64,000 nt of DNA, taken from the NCBI GenBank assembly GCA_000166095.1, contig CP002278.1, positions 838,001 through 902,000 of the forward strand, given 5' to 3'. Positions 21,066 to 32,057 of this stretch are shown here, piece after piece (position 1 is the first letter of the stretch; each line of letters begins with the position of its first letter). The translations under genes and the position numbers were made by a program. Origin of the DNA: Methanothermus fervidus DSM 2088. Its GTDB lineage: Archaea > Methanobacteriota > Methanobacteria > DSM-2088 > Methanothermaceae. Under the pieces are notes generated by a model, which searched no databases, had not been told where the DNA came from, and saw only the letters and a list, made by a program, of their open reading frames with translations.

Positions 21066-22771
21066 AAGCCATCAGTGTCTGCATATACAGTATGAAATCC
21101 AAATTTTTCAGCTTCTTTTATAGTTTCTTTAATATATTTTCTACCCCATGCTGTTATTGCTTCTGCACATTCAATACAATACCATCTAAAATTAGGATAT
21201 CCATAAACACCATACATTGTGTTGGCTAATCTTTTCAATGCTTCTTGCTGTACATTTAAAATCTTTTTTTCTAGAGGATCTTTTGTTTTTTTCATCTTCT
21301 CTTTTATTTCTGCTCTTTCATCCAATATTTCTCCAATAATTGAAGGTATAAAACCTTTAGGCTTTTTTAAAAATTTATGTCCTGATTCTGGTGCAACATA
21401 AACATCTTTCTTATCTTCGTTTGTCAATGTATCAGGTGAAACATTTTTAGAAATTATTATACTTGGATATAAACTTTTAAAATCAAATTGTACAAGATCC
21501 TCATGTAATCCTTTTTCAGGTTCTTTTACATATCCACCTACAGGCCGTCTTCGTTTTCTTTCTTCAAGTTCAGCTTTTGATGGTTTGTTTGGTACCAATT
21601 CATTGCGTTCAAATGCTTTCCTGATTAAAAACCATTCTACTTGCTGTCCCGTTGTCATTCTTGCTATATCAGAAAGAGGCTGACCAACTATCCTTGTTAA
21701 TTCTAATATTAGAGGTAAAATTTTTTTAGCTATTTTGTATGTAGATTCTGCATCATCAAGAGAATATTTAAATAATTCGTCTCTTTTTTCATCACTATCC
21801 CAATACTTCCATAGTTCATCGCCAGGTATTCCTAACTTCTTCTCTTCACCAAACAATTCATAATAAACACGTTCAAGTGTATAGGTATCCAATCTTATAT
21901 ATTGCCGTATTACCCAATAAAGATCAACATGTAATATTCCTTTAATCATTGCTGCAGTTGAAAATCCTCTCCTCACAAACTTTATTTCTGATCCATCAAC
22001 TCCAAGATCTAATTTAATTCCCAACTTCCTTGCTCTATCTCTTATGTAAGGGAAATCAAAATTATCTGAATTATAACCAATAATTATATCTGGATTTTCA
22101 GACTTTACTATTTCTTTAAACCTTTCTAAAATTTCTTTTTCATTGGAAACTTCTTCAACAAAATTTAGTGTACTTCCTTCACTTGATATTACTTTCTTTA
22201 TACCAGAATTACCCACAATACTGATCATTATAATTTCATCTTTTTCTGGACGCGGCATGCCTTTTGGATTCCGAACTTCAATATCAAAAGCTAAAATTTT
22301 ATAATCATGATAAACATCTTTCAATACTTTAGGAGGTTTCTCAAGTTCTATAAAAGTGACATCGCCCCTTTTATATTCTTTACCTTCAGCAATGATTTTT
22401 GACATTGGGAATAAATTGTTATCAATAAGGTATCGTCTATAAAATGGAATATCATATTCTCTAATTTCCTTTACTTCATTTAATTTTCGTATCTTATCTC
22501 TGACTTTAGGAACTTCTTGAGGATGTAAAAAAACAACCTTCAAAACTTTTATTTTTTTACCTAAATCTCTTTTCTCTATAACTTTAATTTCTTCTACATC
22601 AAATTTTTCCAATTTTTCTTTACACTTTTCAATGTCTTTTGGTATAACATAGATATATGGCTTAAATGACCTATCTAATGCAATCACAGGTCTCCTATTA
22701 TTATCTTTACAAAATAAACGTACCACGGGTTTCTTATTTTCCGTCTTATAGTCAGCATCTAATAATATCAT
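21026..22771 (-). CDS. polB1: DNA polymerase family B, large fragment (split polymerase PolB1)
   Basis: A 581-residue B-family polymerase with N-terminal domain, 3'-5' exonuclease ([39 protein letters not shown]) and polymerase motifs A ([12 protein letters not shown]) and B ([14 protein letters not shown]). It ends 13 residues after the motif C core YADTDG (tail [13 protein letters not shown]). The rest of the palm and the thumb, about 200 residues, are absent. Methanothermobacter is known to have PolB split this way, with the C-terminal part from a distant gene, so this is a natural split, not an error. The PolB2 partner is not in this window. Confidence 0.93.
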   Translation of the reverse strand: MILLDADYKTENKKPVVRLFCKDNNRRPVIALDRSFKPYIYVIPKDIEKCKEKLEKFDVEEIKVIEKRDLGKKIKVLKVVFLHPQEVPKVRDKIRKLNEVKEIREYDIPFYRRYLIDNNLFPMSKIIAEGKEYKRGDVTFIELEKPPKVLKDVYHDYKILAFDIEVRNPKGMPRPEKDEIIMISIVGNSGIKKVISSEGSTLNFVEEVSNEKEILERFKEIVKSENPDIIIGYNSDNFDFPYIRDRARKLGIKLDLGVDGSEIKFVRRGFSTAAMIKGILHVDLYWVIRQYIRLDTYTLERVYYELFGEEKKLGIPGDELWKYWDSDEKRDELFKYSLDDAESTYKIAKKILPLILELTRIVGQPLSDIARMTTGQQVEWFLIRKAFERNELVPNKPSKAELEERKRRRPVGGYVKEPEKGLHEDLVQFDFKSLYPSIIISKNVSPDTLTNEDKKDVYVAPESGHKFLKKPKGFIPSIIGEILDERAEIKEKMKKTKDPLEKKILNVQQEALKRLANTMYGVYGYPNFRWYCIECAEAITAWGRKYIKETIKEAEKFGFHTVYADTDGFYATYKPKSRTNK

Positions 22772-22777
22772 TTTATC

Positions 22778-23950
22778 TCAAATTAAGTTGTTTAAATCAT
22801 TAAATATTACATCTAAATTGTTACTTGGCAAGTAAATAGCAGCTTTTGCAGAATCAACGCCAATAGTCTTATATCCAAGGTCTTCAATAGGAGTTACTAC
22901 CATACAAGTATCACATAAAATTTTTCCTCCAGATTTTTCGATAATTTTTGTGTAGCCCATTCTATCTGCCATAATTTTTGTGGACAATGACGTACAAACC
23001 CACAAATCACAATTTAATTTTTTATTTGCTACTATTTCAGCAACTTTTTTAATATCCTGAATTGATGAATGAGGACAACCTATACATACAATTTCAGGTT
23101 TTTCATTTGTTGTAGATAATTCTTCCTTTGCAGCCTTTAAATCCTTTTTGGTTACAGTAATTTTATCTTCAAATTCATTTTTATCTATAAGAGAATACTC
23201 AGGTGTTACTCCTTCGATATGGTAAAGAGCAACAGCTCCAGCAGATGCCAGTGCAGCTCCTAAATTTTTTAAATCATCTACATCTGGTCTATTTAACATT
23301 TTAAAATAAGGTATTTTATCATTTATTTCTTTACCTATTAAATATCCTAAAACAGCATAATCAATTCCATTTAATTTTTCTTTTACTTCCACTAATACAT
23401 TTGGATTTCTATTTTCCTCTAAATGATATCCATATCTTGGTGTTTTTCCACATATAGCAGCTGCTAGTGCACTTGGACCTCCTTCTCTATTTGTTCTAGC
23501 ACCTAACACTGAATTTGCATATATAACTGCAGAGGATTCTGACCATGCAATATGCGATTTAAAAGTTGGAATATTTCCACAAAAATAGGGAGTACATGTA
23601 CATGATAAAGTCACGCCCATCTTTTGATAGGCTTTAACTATTTTGATTTGTTTTTTAGCAAAATTAGAAGGTATATTCAATTCTTCCCATCTTTTTAAAT
23701 CCATGCCAATTGGATTAAGCGTTGTGTAAACACTTGTAGTTGCAGAATTTTTTACCATATCTTCTAAATATTCAAGTCCAGCATCTCCGATAGTCTTATA
23801 AGATGCTCCCGAAACTTGCGCTGAAGAAATATTTATCAATCTATCAGCATCATATATATCACCTAATGTAACTAGTATTTCCATACTTATCCTAACAGCC
23901 TCTCCAAATTCTCCTTCATACATCTTTTCTTCTTCACGTGTAAGATACAT
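22778..23950 (-). CDS. Aconitase X large subunit; probable phosphomevalonate dehydratase large subunit
   Basis: A 390-residue DUF521/AcnX protein. Typical blocks are [31 protein letters not shown] and [19 protein letters not shown]. In archaea this family dehydrates mevalonate 5-phosphate to trans-anhydromevalonate 5-phosphate, feeding the decarboxylase and then isopentenyl phosphate kinase (13051). The function is inferred from the family and from the presence of Mvk and Ipk. The small subunit is not in the window. ATG 23950 is preferred to the GTG at 23959. It is 6 bases upstream of polB1. Confidence 0.88.
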   Translation of the reverse strand: MYLTREEEKMYEGEFGEAVRISMEILVTLGDIYDADRLINISSAQVSGASYKTIGDAGLEYLEDMVKNSATTSVYTTLNPIGMDLKRWEELNIPSNFAKKQIKIVKAYQKMGVTLSCTCTPYFCGNIPTFKSHIAWSESSAVIYANSVLGARTNREGGPSALAAAICGKTPRYGYHLEENRNPNVLVEVKEKLNGIDYAVLGYLIGKEINDKIPYFKMLNRPDVDDLKNLGAALASAGAVALYHIEGVTPEYSLIDKNEFEDKITVTKKDLKAAKEELSTTNEKPEIVCIGCPHSSIQDIKKVAEIVANKKLNCDLWVCTSLSTKIMADRMGYTKIIEKSGGKILCDTCMVVTPIEDLGYKTIGVDSAKAAIYLPSNNLDVIFNDLNNLI

Positions 23951-23965
23951 GTTATACACGCCAAA

Positions 23966-25327
23966 TCACTTTTTTTGCTCACCAACAATTTCATCTACAA
24001 TATTTAAAAAATTATTCATTTCTTTGTATGGTATCATTGCACCTGCAGCAACGTTATGGCCACCTCCATTTCCACCAACACTATCAGAAGCCCGTTTCAA
24101 TGCCTTACCTAAATTTACACCCTTTTCAACGACAGACATGTTTGTTCTTGCAGAAACCTTTACATGGTTGTTAATTTTGTATAAACCTAAAGTCGGCATT
24201 GAATCATCAAGAATTCCTACTGACATTGCAATACTTACCAATGTTCCTATAATTGGCTTTATAGATTTATCTTCTGTGTAAACGTATTGTATATTCTTCA
24301 TTTTTTTACTATTTTCTCTTTTTAACCACTTTAATCCCTTTATTATTTTTTCATTATATTTTTTGAGGATCTTTGTGGCTTTTTCAATGTCTTCATTTTT
24401 ATTTTTGAGACATATGCTGAGTGCCAAGCCATACTCCTTGCTTTTACCACATGCGTCCAAAATTTCTGAAAAATATCTAAGGTCTTTAAGTTGACCAAAT
24501 CCAGGATCTAAATAAATTTTTCCATAGATATCTGGATTTATTTTACATAAGGATTCTTTAAGTTTTTCTTTTTCTTCTTTGTCCAATTCGTTATACCTTG
24601 CTTTGGGATTTATCCCTATTTTTTCTAAAAATTTTTTTGCAGAATCAAAATCTCCAGTTATTCCGGTAAGTGGTGGATAAAAAGTAAATGCAAGTGCTCT
24701 ATACAAATATTCATCTTTATGTAATATCCTAATATCTTCCTTCACTTTAATCTCGCCTTTTTTCAAACCTTCATCTAATATTATTTTATTTACACCCAAA
24801 AATCCATTTTCACATTGCATGTCACCTATAGCACCTACTAAAGCCATGCTAGCTAAATGTTCTATTTCAAAATTTTTCATAATTAGATATGCAGTACCTG
24901 AAGCGCTCAACTCTTGTGTACCATCAATATTAAAAAGATGTGGGTTCACATGAACAATGTTACCATTTCCTTCAATATCGTTTATTTCTCCAGTTATCTG
25001 ATGGTGATCAGCAACAATTACATCTCCTTTTAAATTTTTTGATAATATTTCTATCTCAGAACTTCCCATGTCACAGAAAAAGAATACTTTATATTTTTCT
25101 CTTGCTAATTTTTTTATAAATTCTTCATGAAGTCTAGAAATTATAGATACATGAAATTGTCCATCATTTTCAGATATGGCACGAGCTACCAATCCTGCAG
25201 ATGATAAACCATCAGAATCATTATGTGATATTATACGCACAATATTTTCATTGTCCAAATGTTCTTTAAGAATTTTAAATCCTTCATCTGCCTTATTTAA
25301 CAAGGACTGCAGCTTTTTCTGGGTCAT
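23966..25327 (-). CDS. RecJ-like DHH/DHHA1 phosphoesterase (single-strand exonuclease or GINS-associated nuclease family)
   Basis: A 453-residue DHH-family protein. It has the Asp-rich motif [16 protein letters not shown], the DHH motif [12 protein letters not shown] and the DHHA1 glycine motif [16 protein letters not shown] at the C-terminus. Archaeal members act as RecJ-like exonucleases or as GAN with the replication helicase. All catalytic motifs seem intact, so an active nuclease is likely. ATG 25327 is chosen because AGGATGGA lies just before it. It overlaps the uS15 stop by 35 bases. Confidence 0.9.
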   Translation of the reverse strand: MTQKKLQSLLNKADEGFKILKEHLDNENIVRIISHNDSDGLSSAGLVARAISENDGQFHVSIISRLHEEFIKKLAREKYKVFFFCDMGSSEIEILSKNLKGDVIVADHHQITGEINDIEGNGNIVHVNPHLFNIDGTQELSASGTAYLIMKNFEIEHLASMALVGAIGDMQCENGFLGVNKIILDEGLKKGEIKVKEDIRILHKDEYLYRALAFTFYPPLTGITGDFDSAKKFLEKIGINPKARYNELDKEEKEKLKESLCKINPDIYGKIYLDPGFGQLKDLRYFSEILDACGKSKEYGLALSICLKNKNEDIEKATKILKKYNEKIIKGLKWLKRENSKKMKNIQYVYTEDKSIKPIIGTLVSIAMSVGILDDSMPTLGLYKINNHVKVSARTNMSVVEKGVNLGKALKRASDSVGGNGGGHNVAAGAMIPYKEMNNFLNIVDEIVGEQKK

Positions 25328-25697
25328 ACTTCCATCCTTCTGGAAGAACACCTTTCCTCTTGTAATATTTTACTAGACGCCTGATCTTTGACTCTATTAA
25401 TTGCAATCCTCTCTTACTATGTAGATCTTTTGGATGTTCTTTTAGGTGTTCACGTAATCTAACTGCTCTACGAATTAAATTCATTAAATCCTCAGGATAT
25501 TCTGGCTTTAAGCCATGTTTTTCAAGTATTTGTGTAATTTTAAGTCCAATGACATCCTTTACTTTTGGAATTCCATATTGATCTCTTAATATTATACCTA
25601 TTTTGCTTGGTGGATGGCCTTCTTTGTATAATTTCACCACTAATTCTTCTATTTCTTCTTTTGAATAATCTACCCAGTCAGGTTTTCTTCCTCTCAT
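25293..25697 (-). CDS. rps15p: Ribosomal protein uS15
   Basis: A 134-residue 30S protein of the archaeal/eukaryotic type, with N-terminal [20 protein letters not shown] and the 16S-binding helices [20 protein letters not shown] and [14 protein letters not shown]. The start ATG 25697 follows GAAGGTGATC. The longer in-frame start at 25727 would run into the upstream gene and is rejected. It overlaps the preceding HAM1 gene by 4 bases. Confidence 0.95.
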   Translation of the reverse strand: MRGRKPDWVDYSKEEIEELVVKLYKEGHPPSKIGIILRDQYGIPKVKDVIGLKITQILEKHGLKPEYPEDLMNLIRRAVRLREHLKEHPKDLHSKRGLQLIESKIRRLVKYYKRKGVLPEGWKYDPEKAAVLVK

Positions 25698-26263
25698 TTG
25701 ATCACCTTCTGTTGTTTTTTGAACCATGATACAAATTTTCTAAAGGATTTGCCTCTATGTGATATTCTGTTTTTTTCTTCAGGATCCAATTCTCCAAATG
25801 TTTTTTTGTATCCTTCAGGATAGAAAATGGGATCAAATGCAAAACCCTTATCACCAATCTCCTCTGTAGATATATTACCTTTAACTACTCCTACAAAAAT
25901 TTTAGGTTTTGAACCTGGTTCACAATAACCTACAACAGATTTAAATTCAGCTTGTCTATCCTCTATGTTTTCCATTAATTTAAGTATACCTTTATTTCCT
26001 ATTGTTTTTTGTACATAGGAAGAATAAGGCCCTGGAAATCCATTTAAGGCCTTAATAAATAATCCTGCATCCTCAACAATTACAGGGTGATTGAGTTTTT
26101 CCGCTAATTTTTTTGCTGCATGAGAAGCCACTTCTTCTAATGATCCTTGGATCTCATAATATTTAACATTTCTATGCTCCATCTCTATATTATTTTCCTC
26201 AAATATTTTCCTTGCCTCAGATACTTTGTGTAAATTACTAGTTATAAATATTACCTTTTTCAT
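25694..26263 (-). CDS. XTP/dITP pyrophosphatase (HAM1/RdgB family)
   Basis: Hydrolyses non-canonical purine triphosphates such as dITP and XTP, preventing mutagenic incorporation. The 189-residue protein begins [20 protein letters not shown] and has [20 protein letters not shown] (about 62-81), [19 protein letters not shown] and the C-terminal [13 protein letters not shown]. These are the standard substrate-binding blocks. Its stop overlaps the uS15 start. Confidence 0.94.
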   Translation of the reverse strand: MKKVIFITSNLHKVSEARKIFEENNIEMEHRNVKYYEIQGSLEEVASHAAKKLAEKLNHPVIVEDAGLFIKALNGFPGPYSSYVQKTIGNKGILKLMENIEDRQAEFKSVVGYCEPGSKPKIFVGVVKGNISTEEIGDKGFAFDPIFYPEGYKKTFGELDPEEKNRISHRGKSFRKFVSWFKKQQKVIK

Positions 26264-26289
26264 GTCTTTCCCTCATAACTTTTTAAGAA

Positions 26290-27920
<1,631 letters not shown>

Positions 27921-27942
27921 CCCCAGTTTTTTATCTGATATT

Positions 27943-28527
27943 ATGGATTTTTTAGACTTAATACATTACTACAATAATTATCTATTCAATATAATTAATC
28001 ATAAATTAGATAATCCATATTTTGACGTCATAATGCCTACAATTACCAATTTTGGAGCCCCTAGTGTTTTATGTTTATTTTTTATAGTAATGTTTTTCCT
28101 TAGCAATAAGAAAGATAAAAAAATAGCTTTACTTTCTGTTTTAAGCATAATTATTGCGGAAAGCATCGTCACAATTTTAAAATATACTGTCAACGAACCT
28201 AGACCATTCCTTGTGATTCCAAACGTAGATCTTTTGGTTGTAGAAAAAGGTTATTCTTTTCCATCAGGCCACTCTGCAGCTGCATTTGCAGTAGCAATGA
28301 TACTTGGAAATAAATATTATATTAAATTAAAAGGGAGAAACATTTCAATGTGTTTAACACTGTTTTATGCAATCTTGATAGCATTTTCAAGAATTTATAT
28401 AGGAGTTCATTATCCTATAGACGTGGTTGGTGGAGGAATTGTAGGAATTTTCTCTGCATATGTTATTTTAAAATTTGAAAATAATATTTACATGATTTTG
28501 AAAAAATTAATCAACTCTATACCTTAA
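27943..28527 (+). CDS. PAP2-family membrane phosphatase
   Basis: A 194-residue integral membrane protein with about five hydrophobic segments and all three PAP2 motifs: KYTVNEPRP (about 83-91), [10 protein letters not shown] (about 106-115) and [16 protein letters not shown] (about 148-163). Such enzymes dephosphorylate lipid phosphates, for example polyprenyl diphosphate carriers used in cell-wall or glycan assembly. The substrate cannot be told from the sequence. It overlaps aRF1 tail to tail by 21 bases. Confidence 0.88.
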   Translation: MDFLDLIHYYNNYLFNIINHKLDNPYFDVIMPTITNFGAPSVLCLFFIVMFFLSNKKDKKIALLSVLSIIIAESIVTILKYTVNEPRPFLVIPNVDLLVVEKGYSFPSGHSAAAFAVAMILGNKYYIKLKGRNISMCLTLFYAILIAFSRIYIGVHYPIDVVGGGIVGIFSAYVILKFENNIYMILKKLINSIP

Positions 28528-29625
28528 AATAGCAGCTATACCTCCAAAAGCCTGCATTAGTTGTTTACCTTCATCGGTATCTGTAGATACAAATATTATC
28601 TCAGCTCCAGTATTTTCTGCAAGATCCATTAATTTTTTAACAAATTTTTCATTTTTTGACCCAAATTCTTCAGAAATTAGAAGAGTTTCTACAGCACCCA
28701 TTTCTAAACATTTTAATATTTCATCCTTACCATATGCCGCAAGTCCTTCATCTTTTACTAACTCATTTAAAAATTTTTGCACAGCTTTTTTCTCCTGAAC
28801 AATACTAATTTCAGAGAGAGTATCTGTAGCTTTATTTACAAGTTCTTTCAATCCAAATTCTCCTGTATATGATATATCAAAAGTACCAATTATCTTTTCT
28901 TTGAGTTCATAATGCAGATAATCTCCCTTTGCAAAATCTTCTTTTGTTGGGCCAGGACCACCTATTAATATACCTTTCAATTCATCTTTCATAGGTAAAA
29001 ATAATTCATTCATGTGTTCACCGATCCTTTTTAAAAATTCATGTGCTGCCCACTCTATTATCCTGTCAAATCGTCTTTGTGACTGTCCTCCTGCTTTATG
29101 TTTCCCAGGGACACCACTAGTTAATACCTTAAGTACTTCAATTCTTTTACCTTTAAGTAATCCAATAGTAGCTTCTCTACGATCTATAACAGCCAACCCA
29201 TATACGTCCTTTTCTTCTAACATTTCCTTTAAAGGTTCTAAATAAAATTTAGAATTGCAATGATATACATATGATGTTATTGGCTCTGGTGGCTCAAGAA
29301 CATAAGTTTCCATTTTTTCTGTACCAGGTCCACCTTTAGGAATCATACCTGTAAATATAACAAGTCCATTTTTTGGAGGTTTATCAAAAAGTTTCAGTCT
29401 TTGCATTATCACCTCTATTCCTGACTGCACGTTTTTTCTTGTTTGTTTACTTTTTATATTAGCACTTTGGCTCAATTCTTCACGCATATGTTTCATAACA
29501 TCGCTAATTTGTCTGTCAGGTGGTATATATACAGATATTAATTCTGTACCTCTACCTTTTTTCTTGGATAATTTCTCTATAGTTCTTTTAAGTTCATATC
29601 TGTCCCTAGATGATTTGCTGTCCAC
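28507..29625 (-). CDS. prf1: Peptide chain release factor aRF1, short form
   Basis: Recognises all three stop codons and releases the nascent peptide. The 372-residue protein has the stop-codon motifs NIKS (56-59) and YxCxxxF (121-127) and the catalytic GGQ (179-181). The C-terminal domain ends with [20 protein letters not shown]. It is about 40 residues shorter than usual archaeal aRF1: the zinc minidomain normally inserted after the LLISE segment (about 325) is missing. Everything needed for termination is present, so I expect it to be functional. Confidence 0.93.
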   Translation of the reverse strand: MDSKSSRDRYELKRTIEKLSKKKGRGTELISVYIPPDRQISDVMKHMREELSQSANIKSKQTRKNVQSGIEVIMQRLKLFDKPPKNGLVIFTGMIPKGGPGTEKMETYVLEPPEPITSYVYHCNSKFYLEPLKEMLEEKDVYGLAVIDRREATIGLLKGKRIEVLKVLTSGVPGKHKAGGQSQRRFDRIIEWAAHEFLKRIGEHMNELFLPMKDELKGILIGGPGPTKEDFAKGDYLHYELKEKIIGTFDISYTGEFGLKELVNKATDTLSEISIVQEKKAVQKFLNELVKDEGLAAYGKDEILKCLEMGAVETLLISEEFGSKNEKFVKKLMDLAENTGAEIIFVSTDTDEGKQLMQAFGGIAAILRYRVD

Positions 29626-29758
29626 AATTTTCCTCCTAGTTTTTTATAATATTGAATTTTTGATTTTGCCTTTATAACTTTTTTCGAAACAAAACATAAA
29701 AAATTTAAAAAACATTGTCGAAATAAACCAATTGTATAAAAAATGTTGAGGTGAAGAA

Positions 29759-30208
29759 ATGTTGTGGAGAGGAATACTATACATAATATTGGGGATTTTA
29801 TTTTTAATGTCTCCAATTGGCGGTGTTAAACTTTTAAGTATATGTACGGGACTAATACTTCTATTAATTGGTATACGACTGATTTTAACAGCAAAAGGCT
29901 TATTACCATTGAGAATATACCATCTAATTTTGGGAGTTATTTTAGTGATAGTCAGTGTCTTATTAATATTCCAAATTATTCCTATTAGCATATTCCTGAC
30001 AGCAGGATTGTACATTGCAGGTATCTTAGTGATTATTGCCGGAATATTCATGTTTACATTAAATCTCAGGAATATTGGTGTTCTATCTCTGCTAATAGGA
30101 GTTCTCTATATAATAACCGGAACTTTATTATTAAATCCATTCTACCTTGGAACAATAATTGGACTAATATTTTTAATACATGGAATTATTCTATTAAGGA
30201 CATTGTAG
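29759..30208 (+). CDS. Multi-pass membrane protein, DUF308/HdeD-like
   Basis: A 149-residue protein that is almost entirely hydrophobic, with about six membrane segments arranged as three pairs. Repeated patterns such as RGILYIILGILFLMSP and LIGVLYIITGTLLLNP suggest internal duplication. This resembles the DUF308 (HdeD-like) family; its function in archaea is unknown. GAGGTGA lies eight bases before the ATG. It is an isolated gene between convergently oriented neighbours. Confidence 0.7.
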   Translation: MLWRGILYIILGILFLMSPIGGVKLLSICTGLILLLIGIRLILTAKGLLPLRIYHLILGVILVIVSVLLIFQIIPISIFLTAGLYIAGILVIIAGIFMFTLNLRNIGVLSLLIGVLYIITGTLLLNPFYLGTIIGLIFLIHGIILLRTL

Positions 30209-30219
30209 ATTTAAGCGAT

Positions 30220-30420
30220 TCAATGTTTACTAAGCATCATATATATCCAGACTGCAATGAAAGCTAGAAGTGCTAAATACATTACCATCCTTGTTTTTTT
30301 AATTCTTTCGTGATTTTCGATTAATATTCTTTCACATTCAGGAGAACAAGTTCTCTTGTCAAGTGGTATAGGTTTACCACAAACAGGACAATGTTTATGT
30401 GGCTCTACCAATTTAAACAC
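30220..30420 (-). CDS. Small membrane-anchored zinc ribbon protein (DUF2116 type)
   Basis: A 66-residue protein with an N-terminal treble-cleft-like zinc motif, CPVCGKPIP (Cys11, Cys14) and CSPEC (Cys25, Cys29), followed by one C-terminal transmembrane helix (about 47-62, VMYLALLAFIAVWIYMML). This layout matches the archaeal DUF2116 family, whose role is unknown. It lies one base after pyrH on the same strand, so it is probably in the same operon. Confidence 0.75.
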   Translation of the reverse strand: MFKLVEPHKHCPVCGKPIPLDKRTCSPECERILIENHERIKKTRMVMYLALLAFIAVWIYMMLSKH

Positions 30421-30421
30421 C

Positions 30422-31093
30422 TCACTTTGGAATGACTGTTGTACCTACTTCACCTTTAAGGACCCTTAAAAGATTTTGTGGGTCTTTTCCATTTGCAATT
30501 TTTAATTTTATTTTTGACCTACTAACAACATCTAACGCGGTTCTATCAAAAAATTCATAAGTACCTGCCATAGATTTGTTATCTAAAACCTCTAACATTT
30601 TACTTATAGTTACTTTACTATAAAATTTCGCATCCTTATATTTTTTTGGGTCTTTATCATAAAAACCATCTACAGATGTTAAGTTAATTAAGATATCTGC
30701 ATCCACAAACTCTGCCAATATCGCTCCAACAGCGTCTGTACTATGTGCAGGTTCTGTTCCTCCCATTATAACTATTTTCTTGCTTTCAGAAAATTTCAAA
30801 GCCTCTTGAAAATTTTTAGCTATTTCTGGATATGCACTGTCTCCCAAGGCTATTTTTAATAATTTTGCATTAAGTCTAGTTACATCAATTCCAATATCAT
30901 CACACTGTGCTTCATTAGCTCCTAAAGATCTTGCTAAGGCTATATATTCTCTTGCAGGTTTTCCACCACCAATAACTATCCATATTTTGTGATCTTTACT
31001 TAAATCTCTCAGTATTTTTGCATATTCTCTGAATTTTTTGGGATTAGAATCTTCCATAAGTACTGATCCACCGATGATGATAACGATCTTCAT
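30422..31093 (-). CDS. pyrH: Uridylate kinase (UMP kinase), archaeal type
   Basis: Phosphorylates UMP to UDP. The 223-residue amino-acid-kinase-fold protein shows IIIGGSVLMED, the nucleotide loop IVIGGGKPAREYI, GTEPAHSTDAVGAILAEF and SVDGFYDKDPKKYKDAKFY. The length fits archaeal PyrH (about 225). It is followed closely by the DUF2116 protein. The TATA-like DNA at 31120-31150 lies between this gene and the divergent small protein. Confidence 0.93.
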   Translation of the reverse strand: MKIVIIIGGSVLMEDSNPKKFREYAKILRDLSKDHKIWIVIGGGKPAREYIALARSLGANEAQCDDIGIDVTRLNAKLLKIALGDSAYPEIAKNFQEALKFSESKKIVIMGGTEPAHSTDAVGAILAEFVDADILINLTSVDGFYDKDPKKYKDAKFYSKVTISKMLEVLDNKSMAGTYEFFDRTALDVVSRSKIKLKIANGKDPQNLLRVLKGEVGTTVIPK

Positions 31094-31140
31094 ATTACCA
31101 CCTTGCTACAAATAAATCTGTAACATTTATATCAAAGCAC

Positions 31141-31149
31141 TTTATATAA
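31141..31149 (+). promoter_or_regulatory. TATA box upstream of the 58-residue membrane protein
   Basis: TTTATATAA is 27 bases before the ribosome-binding site region AGGTGA (31165-31170) of the small gene at 31176. Transcription would start near 31170, which leaves an extremely short leader. Assigned by sequence and spacing. Confidence 0.45.
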
Positions 31150-31175
31150 AAAGACATAAGTTTTAGGTGAAAACT

Positions 31176-31352
31176 ATGGAAGAAGATGACCTTTTCGATT
31201 TCGAGGAAGAGAGTAGAAGGTTCACCGAAATTGTAAATGAAATTCGAGAACGGCGTATTAAAGCCGAAAGAAGGCGCAAATTTATTAGAATATTTTTCCC
31301 CATCCTTGTTGTTATGGGGATGTCCATAGCTATCTTATTTTTACTCTTATAA
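31176..31352 (+). CDS. Small membrane protein of unknown function (58 residues)
   Basis: Starts at ATG 31176 (MEEDDLFDFEEESRRF) after AGGTGA at 31165-31170; the GTG at 31167 lies inside that site. A strongly acidic N-terminus, then a basic helix (about 20-37, REERRI- and RRRKF-like) and one C-terminal membrane helix (about 37-58, IRIFFPILVVMGMSIAILFLLL). The N-terminus should face the cytosol. I do not recognise a family. It lies upstream of the mreB operon. Confidence 0.7.
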   Translation: MEEDDLFDFEEESRRFTEIVNEIRERRIKAERRRKFIRIFFPILVVMGMSIAILFLLL

Positions 31353-31429
31353 AAATAATTTTATTAAACTAGTTTAGATTATTAATTTGTCAGTCAAATT
31401 TATTTTACTAGCTTAATGTGGAGGATATA

Positions 31430-32056
31430 ATGATAGAGGATAAAATAAAACTACTTAGAAAAGCTGCACAGGTATCTACAACAGAAAGTGCAGAAAATGT
31501 ATGGTGTGTCATAGTAGGAAACAAAGAAGTAATAGACACAATAGTTTATGAAGTAATGTCATTAAAAGAGAATGTCAAAATATTATTAAAAAGAAAGATG
31601 AAATTAAATGAATTATTCATAACTCGAAAATTTAATTTAATGGTGCTATATGGTGAAGAATCACAAATACGTGAATTAAGTTTAATATGTAAAGAAATAG
31701 GAGGTTTAGCATTAAAAATTGCGCCATATCATGTTAAAAACAATTCCAATTTGGTACTTATTGTGGGCTTACTACCTCATGTAAAAAAATATATTGGTAA
31801 ATTAGAAGATAAAAATATAAAATTTTCAATAATCTTAAGAGAAGAAACAAGTAGTTTTATAGACACTGACGTCAGATTACTAAAATATTTGCCAAACTTT
31901 GTTAAAGATATATTGGATCCACTTTTTAAAGTTACTGATGTCCTAGTATCTACAATTTTACTATCAATAGATAAAAAAGATTTTGAAAAAATAGATGAAA
32001 TAAAAAGCAAAGATGTGTTCGTCTTGAAATTCAGAGAAATAATGGGAGAGAAATAA
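31430..32056 (+). CDS. Protein of unknown function upstream of mreB (208 residues)
   Basis: Start ATG 31430 follows GGAGGA (31420-31425); the in-frame GTG at 31418 overlaps this site. The soluble protein has alternating beta/alpha pattern (VWCVIVGN, LMVLYGEE, LVLIVGLLPHV, FSIILREE) that suggests two small repeated alpha/beta units. I do not recognise a family. It stops one base before the mreB ATG, so the two are co-translated, and a role linked to MreB or cell shape is possible but unproven. Confidence 0.7.
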   Translation: MIEDKIKLLRKAAQVSTTESAENVWCVIVGNKEVIDTIVYEVMSLKENVKILLKRKMKLNELFITRKFNLMVLYGEESQIRELSLICKEIGGLALKIAPYHVKNNSNLVLIVGLLPHVKKYIGKLEDKNIKFSIILREETSSFIDTDVRLLKYLPNFVKDILDPLFKVTDVLVSTILLSIDKKDFEKIDEIKSKDVFVLKFREIMGEK

Positions 32057-32057
32057 A

